From a virus: a stretch of 29,878 nucleotides of DNA. The DNA lies in the IMG/VR virus record IMGVR_UViG_3300035228_001669, positions 1-29,878 of that record; one strand, given 5' to 3'. Made by a program: the position numbers and the translations under genes. How positions within the stretch are numbered: the stretch's first letter is position 1; every line of letters starts with the position of its first letter. The notes beneath the pieces were generated by a model, which saw nothing but the letters and a program-made list of their open reading frames with translations, ran no database searches and was not told where the DNA came from. Below are positions 14,498-22,598 of this stretch, piece by piece.

Positions 14498-15265
14498 ATG
14501 GAAACAAAAGAAAAAAAGACTCAAGTAAAAAAAGATACTTGGGAATATAAAGATAGAAATTACTACTTAGTAAAAGGTGAACCTTTAACATACACCTTAC
14601 CAAGTAGACACTCCGCGAGGTATCCACTAGTTTGGTTTGATCCAGAAGCTGGATATGAAAGAGAGTTAAGATATGCAACTAACCACAAGTCTATTTTTGT
14701 AGACGAACAAAAAGGTGCAGTTACATTAAAACATATTATTTTTGAAAAAGGCCATTTAAGAGTTCCTAAAGAAAAAAGAAACTTACAAGAATTCTTAATA
14801 AAACATCCTCATAAAAATTTAATATTTAAAGAGCATGATCAAGTTGTTGAAGCTGAAGATCACTATGATTATTTAGAGCTTGAAATAGCCGCTTTAAATA
14901 TAGCTTACGACATGGACGTCGACAAAGCTGAAGCAATATTAAGAGTAGAAAAAGGATCGTCTGTATCTCAATTAAGTTCTAAAGAATTAAAAAGAGATTT
15001 ATTAATATTTGCTAAAAAGAACCCTAAGTTACTTATTGACTTATCTGAAGACGAAAATATAGAGTTAAGAAACTTTGCTATAAGAGCTGTTGAAACTCAA
15101 ATAATAAGTTTAGATTCAGATCAAAGAACATTTAAGTGGACTAGTAATGGGCGTAAATTAATGACAGTGCCTTTTGAAGAAAACCCATACTCAGCTATGG
15201 CTGTTTGGTTTAAGACTGACGAAGGACTTGAGGTTTATAAGTCTGTACAGAAAAAACTAAAATAA
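14498..15265 (+). CDS. Conserved structural-region protein, unknown function
   Basis: The 255-residue product has an N-terminal block with YYLVKGEPLTYTLPSRHSAR, PLVWFDPEAGYERELRYATN and FVDEQKGAVTLKHIIFEKGH, then LRVPKEKRNLQEFLIKHPHK at 87-106. A mainly helical C-terminal half follows, with AALNIAYDMDVDKAEAILRV, SSKELKRDLLIFAKKNPKL, and the end RTFKWTSNGRKLMTVPFEEN then PYSAMAVWFKTDEGLEVYK. I recognise this as a conserved protein found just downstream of capsid genes in marine and Bacteroidota phages but know no biochemical role; a head-completion or DNA-contact function is a guess. It has no catalytic motif that I can identify. Unusually, it is fenced by terminators on both sides (14448-14475 and 15281-15307), so its dosage can be set apart from the capsid and tail genes. 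Confidence 0.75.
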   Translation: METKEKKTQVKKDTWEYKDRNYYLVKGEPLTYTLPSRHSARYPLVWFDPEAGYERELRYATNHKSIFVDEQKGAVTLKHIIFEKGHLRVPKEKRNLQEFLIKHPHKNLIFKEHDQVVEAEDHYDYLELEIAALNIAYDMDVDKAEAILRVEKGSSVSQLSSKELKRDLLIFAKKNPKLLIDLSEDENIELRNFAIRAVETQIISLDSDQRTFKWTSNGRKLMTVPFEENPYSAMAVWFKTDEGLEVYKSVQKKLK

Positions 15266-15280
15266 CAAGTGATTATAAAT

Positions 15281-15307
15281 AAGGGTGGTTTATTCCACCC
15301 TTTTTTT
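15281..15307 (+). terminator. Rho-independent terminator before the tail genes
   Basis: An 8-bp stem, AAGGGTGG (15281-15288) with CCACCCTT (15295-15302), closes a TTTATT loop and is followed by at least five more T residues (15303-15307). It lies 15 bases after the preceding stop and overlaps the upstream end of the next reading frame, whose real start (ATG at 15321) lies just behind it. It closes the single-gene unit and marks the boundary to the tail operon. Confidence 0.92.
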
Positions 15308-15320
15308 AAAAAATATTAAA

Positions 15321-16403
15321 ATGGCAATAAACGTAAACACGGTATATACAACGGTATTAAGTATATTAAACAAAGAGCAGCGGGGGTATTTAACTCCTGA
15401 TGAGTTTAATAAAATAGCTACTCAAGTACAGTTAGAGATATTTGAAAAGTTCTTTGAGGACTATAACCAGTATTTACGAATGCCTAAAACAGATGTTGAA
15501 TTTGCATCTAGAGTTGATCACATTTTACAAGAGTTTCAAGTGTTTGAAGAAACAGAAAATGCATCTGATCAAACAAGTAATGTTTATACTCAACCAACTG
15601 GATTACATAGATTTGGATCTGCTTCATGGAATAAAGGTACTAATTCACCGCCTATAGAAATTCTAAGCAATAGAGATTACAACGAATTAAAACTATCCCC
15701 ACTAACGCAACCAACAAATAATTTTCCTGTTGCTAAATATCAAAAAGATAAATTAACTGTATTTCCAAGTGAATTAGCCTCTGATAAATCAGATGTTACG
15801 TTTAACTATATTAGAAAACCTAAAGACCCTAAATGGGGTTTTACAGTAGGCTCGTTAGGTCAATACATATATGATCCAAATCCTCTAATAACTTTTACTG
15901 GTATTCTTAAAACAAATCAAGACTTATTTAACACAACTGTTGGAGTACAAAATGGTTTAGTAAACTGTGCAATTGCTAGTGGAAGTTCTACTATTCCAAA
16001 TACTGATATAACTTCTTTTGTAAACGTTGCACCAACGGGTGGTGCAGGAGCTGCTGCTGATTTTACTGTAGACATAGATCCTAACACCGGGAAAGGACCA
16101 CTTAAATCTTTTACTATAACAAGTGGAGGAACCGGATTTAATATAGGTGATCAAATAGCGCTAGGTGATGGTAATTCGTTTGCTGGTAGTTCTGCTGGCG
16201 TTACAGTTTTTACATTACAAGCATCTAACTTTGTACAAGTTGTTCCGTCTGCAGGATCTGTTGATTTTGAAATAAGTGATAGCCAACAAAACGAAGTCAT
16301 ATTAGAAATACTAAAATATGCAGGTGTTGTGATAAGAGATCCAAGCATAGTACAAGCCGCGTCGCAAGAACTTGCTCAAGAAGAAAATAATAATAAAAGA
16401 TAA
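15321..16403 (+). CDS. Head-tail connector / tail ring protein with inserted Gly-rich beta module
   Basis: The frame begins earlier at a GTG (15285), but that start would place the terminator inside the gene; the ATG at 15321 gives MAINVNTVYTTVLSILNK. The N-terminal region (1-75) has LNKEQRGYLTPDEFNKIATQ then VQLEIFEKFFEDYNQYLR, a pattern I associate with the adaptor or ring proteins of crAss-like phages and relatives. Residues 105-170 include PIEILSNRDYNELKLSPLTQ and a strand-rich FNYIRKPKDPKWGF. Residues about 209-303 look like an insertion: Gly/Ser/Thr-rich with FTITSGGTGFNIGDQIALGD. The frame returns to conserved-looking sequence (ISDSQQNEVILEILKYAGVV then IRDPSIVQAA) at the end. The product would form part of the collar between portal and nozzle. 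It is 360 residues long from this start. Confidence 0.78.
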   Translation: MAINVNTVYTTVLSILNKEQRGYLTPDEFNKIATQVQLEIFEKFFEDYNQYLRMPKTDVEFASRVDHILQEFQVFEETENASDQTSNVYTQPTGLHRFGSASWNKGTNSPPIEILSNRDYNELKLSPLTQPTNNFPVAKYQKDKLTVFPSELASDKSDVTFNYIRKPKDPKWGFTVGSLGQYIYDPNPLITFTGILKTNQDLFNTTVGVQNGLVNCAIASGSSTIPNTDITSFVNVAPTGGAGAAADFTVDIDPNTGKGPLKSFTITSGGTGFNIGDQIALGDGNSFAGSSAGVTVFTLQASNFVQVVPSAGSVDFEISDSQQNEVILEILKYAGVVIRDPSIVQAASQELAQEENNNKR

Positions 16404-16406
16404 TAA

Positions 16407-17837
16407 ATGGGACTAATAGAACAAAACTCTTCTCAATACTACACAGGTAGTCAGTCGTATACGCCTGATGGCACTAACTCTAATGCCTTAACTTGGCCTA
16501 GTGTAATGACTCCACTTATATGGGATGCTACTGCAACCGCAACTTCTTTTAATAACTACAAAGTATTTATAGACAATGTAGAGCAATACCCAACTTTATC
16601 TCCATACTACATAACTCAATCACTTGCCACAACTATGGTAGGCGGTGTTCAAACTCAGATTTTAACTTTAAATTCACAACCACTTGGTGCAACAGCAACT
16701 CAAACAATAGCTGGAACTGGCTATAGTGGTACACCAGCAAATCCAGTTACATATACTTTAATTGGAGGTAATAATGACGCTGTTATAAGCGTTGTGGGTG
16801 CTAGTGGAACAGGTACTTTAACAAGCCCAGGCACAGGATACTCTGATGGAGTTAGTTATAATCTTCCATCTGGAATTGGCCAAACAGCCGCCGTATACAC
16901 TTACAATTCAGTTGCAACACCTATACCAACTAGCTCTATAATAACTGTAAAATTAACAAATCCATCTCTTTGGGATAATTATAAAAGCTATCAATATGTT
17001 AATTTAAAAGATATAGTAAATAACTTTATGGTTGCTTATGTAGGTGTTGATAAAATTATACCTAGAGTAAAAAGATCTGATGTTATATTCCATGCTAAAA
17101 GAGGTTTACAAGAGTTTAGTTATGATACTTTAAGAAGCGTTAAATCACAAGAATTAACTATACCACCTAGTCTTTCGCTAGTGTTACCACAAGACTACGT
17201 AAACTATGTTCAGTTATCATGGATAGATGGTTTAGGTGTTAAGCATGTGATATATCCAACTACTTTAACAAGTAATCCAAGTCAAGTACCACTTCAAGAC
17301 AACAGCGGATTGCCAATGCAAGATATTTATGGTAATCTCGCTCAATCTACTCAGTCTTTAACTAATGACAGATGGAGACACGCTGATCAAACAGCCTTAA
17401 ATGGTCAACTAGATGTTAATAATTTCACTGATGCTAATGTTTATAATTGGGGTTGGTGGAAAATGGCTTATGGACAAAGATTTGGTTTAGATCCAGAAGT
17501 TTCACAAAAAAATGGATGGTTCACTATAGATGAAAGAAGAGGAGTTCTAGCTTTTAGTAGTGACCTAGCTAATCAATTAATCATCTTAGAATACGTATCT
17601 GATGGTTTAGCATACGATGAAGATACTCATGTTCCTAAACTAGCTGAGGACGCTTTATATACGCATATAATGTATAGTATATTATCTACTAGAGCTAATT
17701 TTCCAGAGTACATCGTACAAAGATACAAAAAAGAAAGATCAGCTAAATTAAGAAATGCTAAAATAAGATTAAGTAATATTAAACTTGAAGAATTTACTCA
17801 AGTAATGAGAGGTAAATCTAAATGGATTAAACATTAA
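16407..17837 (+). CDS. Tail ring/connector protein with inserted Gly-rich beta module
   Basis: The 476-residue protein begins with a unique part (1-94) and then a Gly/Thr/Ser-rich segment at about 95-172 (TQTIAGTGYSGTP, TLTSPGTGYSDGVSYNLPSG). A conserved core begins near residue 200: LKDIVNNFMVAYVGVDKIIP, RVKRSDVIFHAKRGLQEFSY, TIPPSLSLVLPQDYVNYVQL, then SWIDGLGVKH. I associate this core with the T7 gp11-like and crAss-like ring proteins that follow the first adaptor. The C-terminal part has NWGWWKMAYGQRFGLDPEV, a WFTIDERRGVLAF strand pair and a final helix with EYIVQRYKKERSAKLRNAK. The gene starts 3 bases after the previous stop and ends 2 bases before the next, so the tail genes are co-translated. 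It probably contacts the nozzle. Confidence 0.8.
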   Translation: MGLIEQNSSQYYTGSQSYTPDGTNSNALTWPSVMTPLIWDATATATSFNNYKVFIDNVEQYPTLSPYYITQSLATTMVGGVQTQILTLNSQPLGATATQTIAGTGYSGTPANPVTYTLIGGNNDAVISVVGASGTGTLTSPGTGYSDGVSYNLPSGIGQTAAVYTYNSVATPIPTSSIITVKLTNPSLWDNYKSYQYVNLKDIVNNFMVAYVGVDKIIPRVKRSDVIFHAKRGLQEFSYDTLRSVKSQELTIPPSLSLVLPQDYVNYVQLSWIDGLGVKHVIYPTTLTSNPSQVPLQDNSGLPMQDIYGNLAQSTQSLTNDRWRHADQTALNGQLDVNNFTDANVYNWGWWKMAYGQRFGLDPEVSQKNGWFTIDERRGVLAFSSDLANQLIILEYVSDGLAYDEDTHVPKLAEDALYTHIMYSILSTRANFPEYIVQRYKKERSAKLRNAKIRLSNIKLEEFTQVMRGKSKWIKH

Positions 17838-17839
17838 TA

Positions 17840-20800
17840 ATGGCAGAAGTAAGGAATACTTTTATAAAGTCTAAAATGAATAAAGACCTTGATGCAAGAA
17901 TATTGCCAGCAGGGGAATATAGAGACGCAGTAAACGTTACAGTTAGTACTTCAGAAGGTGCAGATGTAGGTGCTTTAGAAAACATATTAGGAAATAAACT
18001 TTTACCAAATTTCGGCATAAGCGGTAGCGATATTGGTGTTGAATTAATAGGTGTTAAAGAAGAACCTGGAAAAAACAGAGTATTCGCTTTTTTTACTAAT
18101 TATGTAGATGCTTCTAATGATAACTTAAGTAATAAAGCCCCTAAAAACGCTTATTGTTCTATAGTTGTTTATGATATAACAACCGGAAACCAAGTGTCTT
18201 TAGTTGCGGGTAGTTTTTTAAACCTGTCTAAAACACACCCTATATTTGGCATAAATATAATAGAAGACTTATTGTTTTGGACTGACAACAGGAATCAACC
18301 AAGACAAATAAACATAGAGTTAGCTACTGCAAATCCTTCAAATAATGCAAATCCTTACTACACTATAGAAGAAAATATTTCTGTTGCTAAGTATTATCCT
18401 TTTGAAACGCCTACTGTTTACAGTGAAGAAACTATAACAGTAAGTGTATCAACCAAAGCTACAGCTTGGGGTTCAGTTAGTACTCCTACTAATTATCCTC
18501 AAATGCTTTTTGAAAGTACTTGCACTATAACTAGCGGAACACCTACCATGAAATTACACCCTGGTTTAAAATTTGAATTAGTTTCAACGGTTGAAGATCC
18601 TAATTATCCAGATCCAGTTAATCCAAGTCTTAATTATCCTTACCAAAACGAAATTAAAAAATACTTATTTCAACCCTTTATTCAGAATAATCCATCATCT
18701 TCAAACATATCTGGCTTAGGCCATTCTGAACCTCTTTGGTTTGTAAACCCATGGAATAGTACTGATCAACCTAGCTACAATCCACCTAATCCATTAAAGT
18801 TCATAAGTAATATACCTTTTCATTACATAGACGGAAGTGGAGTACAACAGTTTTGGAATGGTACTGCTACTTTAAAACTAATTCAACAAGAGGCTGTAAG
18901 CGTTACTGAAAAATGGTTAAAACCTACTTATAGATTTGTTTTTACAGATTATGCAGAAGCGGATACAGTTACAAATCCTGATCACTTAACAAGTCAAGGA
19001 AAAGCAGGATTAACTAGTAACCATAATTTACCTGTGCCTTTCATGTGGCCTAACTCTGCTGCTCCAACAGATCAAGATGCAGAGGATTATCAAAAATCTA
19101 TAGGTTGTCGAGGGTTAAAATTAACTACAAACTCTGTAAATGCTTATGGAGTTGGCAATACTTCTAGTGATTATTACTACAGAAGGTATTTTATCAACTA
19201 TCTACAACCAGGCATGAAAATAAGTTGGCCTGGGATGTCAGAAGATGATGATGATTATATTATAGATCAAATACTCGCAAGTGATGGGCCAACTACAGGA
19301 GTTCCATCAGGTTCGGGAGATCCACTTAGTCATAACTCTTTAGTTATAACCGTTAGGAAAATTGATAAAAACGGAAAACCTGTTAAAGAGTGGACTTGGC
19401 CTGTATTTAACAATCTTATAAGTGGTTCTTTTGTTGATGGAGCAGCAGTTCCTTTATTGAGTTTTTCTTTTGAAAATCCTTATTATGAAGAAGAGTTTGG
19501 TGGAAATGAAACATTTTTTGAAGAAAAATTTTGTAGATTAGCATATAGATTTATATACGACAGTAATGAAACTTCTTTAATATCTCCTTTTACTCAATCA
19601 TTATTTAAACCAATGCAAGAAGGTTTTTATTTGTATAGCGACAATTATGCTGGTTTTCAAGATCTTGGAGATGTAGCTTTTGTAACAGCTGGAACACCAC
19701 CTGAAACTGACGCTAATAGAGTAGGTATAAGTACTAGTAATTATTTATATGAAAACTCTATTAATAAAATAAATGTAAACATACCTATGCCTGTTGTTAA
19801 TAACAACACGCTTCAAGTAGGTGAAATAAATAGTGTTTTAAAAATAAAACAAATAGATATAATATACGAAGATTCTGCATCAACAAACTTATTAGTTTTA
19901 AAAAGTATTTCAGTTGACGACCCATCTGTTGTAGGTAATAGTGATACTAGCTATACATATAAATGGGAGGGTGATAAACCTTTTAAAGTATTACCAACTT
20001 CAGAAGCTACAAGAACATCAGATAAAGTACCCATAAGAGCTTTGGGACAAGAGGTTTCAGGAAATAGAATTATATATGGTAACTTTGTTAATAGACATAC
20101 TTCCCCTGAATTTTTAGATTATAGTGTTGGTATTAGTGGAAAATATACGGTTCAACAGAAGTTTTCTGAAAAGTCTGGTGTAGAATACCCTAACCATACT
20201 TTAAAACAGAATAGAATATATCAAGTAGGGGTTGTGCTTTCAGATAAGTACGGTAGACAGTCTGATGTTATACTAGCTCCACCTATATTTTCTACAGACG
20301 TAAAAGACAATAGTATATTTAGTGGAGACACTTTCTTTTCCAGATATTTTAAAAGAAGTGAAGTTAGTGGGCTAGTCACTTCTAGCTCAAGTAATATAGT
20401 CAACTGGATAGGTAGTAGTTTAAAAATGTTGTGGAATTCCACTATACCTAAATCAATTCCTGGGCTACAAGGCTATCCAGGTTTATATACTTTATTAGGT
20501 AGTGTTAATAGTTTTAATACTTTTTCTTCAAACACTAATGCTGGTTATAAGACTTCAAAAGATGTTGCTACAACTAATGTGCTAGGCTCTGGGTCTGGGT
20601 TAACTGTTGATATAGTCGCAACCCCAATAACGACTGGCCCTGCTGGCGGGCAAATAACAAGTGTTAATATAAATAACTCAGGCATGGGTTATGAATTAGG
20701 TGATATTTTAACTATTGACGGTGGTACAACTTTAACTCAGCTAACTATAGCTGGAGTTAATGAAGCTAACGACTTGGGATGGTATAGTTTTAAAATTGTT

Positions 20801-22564
20801 GTTAAGCAACAACAACAACAGTACTACAACATATACATGCCTACTATTATAAACGGTGAGCCATTACTTCCTAATCAAGGTGCGGTAACAGATCAAATTT
20901 CTGGCATAGCTCCTAGCACAAACAATTTAGCCTCTTTTTCTTTAATAGGTGATAATATTAATAAAATACCAACAGTAGTAACGGAATCTAATTCTCAAAT
21001 AGCTTATTCTTCTAGTGAAATTAAGTTATATCCTAGAGTTTCACAGTTTGGAAAATTATACTACGATTCTGATCAAAATGATCCCGGTTGGAAAAATTCT
21101 GATACTGGGATAGGTACTGGAGTTGTTGATTTAGGCAATAATTATGATAGTGTTGTATACGTTGGTAATATTCAAGATTTATACAATGAAAAAGGTAGGC
21201 AAGATATAAATACATCTGTAGGTGGTTCCACAGCCATAATTAATACAGTTTACACTACTGCTTTATTCAAGCAGCCAGATAATCCATATAGTGTAGTATC
21301 TGAAAATGCAACTTCAAGAAGTCCTTTTACTTATTTTGATATAGACTCTTTAAGAAGACCAATTGGTGGAGGATCAACACCAGGAGCACCGTACGCAGCT
21401 GTAAGTGATTTTTATGGATACAACGTTAATACGGGTATGGGAATAAATATTTACCACAGTCAAATAAATTATACTGAAGGTCTTTTTGCTGGTAGTTATT
21501 TAGCTCCTAACAATATATCTGTAGTAGAAGTAGAAGCTTTTGAATCAGATTTAGAAATATTTTGGGAAACCTCCACTACAGGTTTAATTGACAGATTAAA
21601 TTATTTAATTGAAAACAACAAAGATGAAGGTCTTCCTGCTAGTTTTCTAAGGCAAGATAATGATTTTACAGAATCTTCTCCAACCACTTTGTTTGAAGGT
21701 TATTGGTTAGCCGGTGGAACTATTCCTGTTAACAACCTAGTGCCAACAACTGCAATTGATCCATATATAATATCTTTAATACCCATAAACGCAGTAAACC
21801 AACCAGTTTCTTTAAATAGAATATCATCAGTTGTTATGACAGTTATGGACAGCAACGGGACAGATGTTAGCAGCAATTTTTTAATATCTAATGATGCCAA
21901 CGCATCAACTGCTCAATATAAAATATACTTATTAAACAATCCTCAAACTTTTCTTGAAGAATCTTCTATAAGAAATTTTACATGTTCAATCACAATAACA
22001 TCAACACCTGCATTTGTTGGAGGTACTTCTGTTGTAAATACTTTTTTTGAAACATTAACACTTCAAAATAAAATACCTCAACGTGTTAGCTCTGGAAGTA
22101 ATACAGGTATAGTTACTATTGTCAGTGGTGTTGGGGGAACTTTCTGGGGTAATGATGGTACTTCTGCAACTACTAATGCTAGTAGCCCAGGATATAGAAA
22201 TGGAGGATATATAAATCCAAGTGCTGGAACTGTTGATGGTTACCTTTCAAGAGGAGCGTCTATTGAAGTTACTAAAGAATTAAAATGGAGTTTTGTTAGT
22301 TGCATAGAAACAACCACAGGTGCTGATATTTCTAGCTCTGTTGGCTTAGGGTATGGAGCTTACGGAAATGTAATAGATTTAAACGCGGGAGTTGTAGGCG
22401 CTATACCTCTTTATACTAATCAAAATTATTTTGTTGCAGACAGTAATGCTGCTGCTGGTCAATATGAGCTTATATATAGAGTCACAGATGCTAATGGCAC
22501 TGGTATGGCTTATGAATATCCAACAAGCGAAAACTTGACAAGCTTAATATTCAATATAGCATAA
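17840..22564 (+). CDS. Large tail nozzle (muzzle-like) protein
   Basis: At 1574 residues this is the largest complete gene. It opens with FIKSKMNKDLDARILPAGEY at 8-27, then RDAVNVTVSTSEGADVGALE and NILGN, the N-terminal signature I know from nozzle and stabilisation proteins of short-tailed phages of Bacteroidota and marine hosts. Propeller-like blades follow, such as LLFWTDNRNQPRQIN near 144-158, KFCRLAYRFIYDSNETSLIS near 563-583 and YQVGVVLSDKYGRQSDVIL near 794-812. The segment at about 913-972 is a Gly-rich beta insert (SGMGYELGDILTIDGG), directly before the nozzle motif WYSFKIVVKQQQQQYYNIYM at 979-998. Later come VEAFESDLEIFWETSTTGL near 1232-1250 and Ig-like or beta domains to the end. 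A tail tip with a DNA channel is implied. The neighbour may complete the propeller. Confidence 0.85.
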   Translation: MAEVRNTFIKSKMNKDLDARILPAGEYRDAVNVTVSTSEGADVGALENILGNKLLPNFGISGSDIGVELIGVKEEPGKNRVFAFFTNYVDASNDNLSNKAPKNAYCSIVVYDITTGNQVSLVAGSFLNLSKTHPIFGINIIEDLLFWTDNRNQPRQINIELATANPSNNANPYYTIEENISVAKYYPFETPTVYSEETITVSVSTKATAWGSVSTPTNYPQMLFESTCTITSGTPTMKLHPGLKFELVSTVEDPNYPDPVNPSLNYPYQNEIKKYLFQPFIQNNPSSSNISGLGHSEPLWFVNPWNSTDQPSYNPPNPLKFISNIPFHYIDGSGVQQFWNGTATLKLIQQEAVSVTEKWLKPTYRFVFTDYAEADTVTNPDHLTSQGKAGLTSNHNLPVPFMWPNSAAPTDQDAEDYQKSIGCRGLKLTTNSVNAYGVGNTSSDYYYRRYFINYLQPGMKISWPGMSEDDDDYIIDQILASDGPTTGVPSGSGDPLSHNSLVITVRKIDKNGKPVKEWTWPVFNNLISGSFVDGAAVPLLSFSFENPYYEEEFGGNETFFEEKFCRLAYRFIYDSNETSLISPFTQSLFKPMQEGFYLYSDNYAGFQDLGDVAFVTAGTPPETDANRVGISTSNYLYENSINKINVNIPMPVVNNNTLQVGEINSVLKIKQIDIIYEDSASTNLLVLKSISVDDPSVVGNSDTSYTYKWEGDKPFKVLPTSEATRTSDKVPIRALGQEVSGNRIIYGNFVNRHTSPEFLDYSVGISGKYTVQQKFSEKSGVEYPNHTLKQNRIYQVGVVLSDKYGRQSDVILAPPIFSTDVKDNSIFSGDTFFSRYFKRSEVSGLVTSSSSNIVNWIGSSLKMLWNSTIPKSIPGLQGYPGLYTLLGSVNSFNTFSSNTNAGYKTSKDVATTNVLGSGSGLTVDIVATPITTGPAGGQITSVNINNSGMGYELGDILTIDGGTTLTQLTIAGVNEANDLGWYSFKIVVKQQQQQYYNIYMPTIINGEPLLPNQGAVTDQISGIAPSTNNLASFSLIGDNINKIPTVVTESNSQIAYSSSEIKLYPRVSQFGKLYYDSDQNDPGWKNSDTGIGTGVVDLGNNYDSVVYVGNIQDLYNEKGRQDINTSVGGSTAIINTVYTTALFKQPDNPYSVVSENATSRSPFTYFDIDSLRRPIGGGSTPGAPYAAVSDFYGYNVNTGMGINIYHSQINYTEGLFAGSYLAPNNISVVEVEAFESDLEIFWETSTTGLIDRLNYLIENNKDEGLPASFLRQDNDFTESSPTTLFEGYWLAGGTIPVNNLVPTTAIDPYIISLIPINAVNQPVSLNRISSVVMTVMDSNGTDVSSNFLISNDANASTAQYKIYLLNNPQTFLEESSIRNFTCSITITSTPAFVGGTSVVNTFFETLTLQNKIPQRVSSGSNTGIVTIVSGVGGTFWGNDGTSATTNASSPGYRNGGYINPSAGTVDGYLSRGASIEVTKELKWSFVSCIETTTGADISSSVGLGYGAYGNVIDLNAGVVGAIPLYTNQNYFVADSNAAAGQYELIYRVTDANGTGMAYEYPTSENLTSLIFNIA

Positions 22565-22598
22565 CTCGTAAAAAACAATAAAACTAAGTAATAATTAT

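Noticed and set aside
14496-14678. Reverse-strand open frame of 60 codons at the isolated conserved gene
   Set aside because: It is antisense to the start of that gene, Leu-rich and without an independent signal.
15285-15320. GTG start for the first connector gene
   Set aside because: The segment is the terminator stem and T-run; translated residues would be artefactual and the ATG at 15321 gives a sensible N-terminus.
20805-20822. Run of Gln codons in the nozzle gene considered as an unstable repeat
   Set aside because: It lies in the conserved WYSFKIVVKQ...YYNIY nozzle motif, where a short Gln run is natural.
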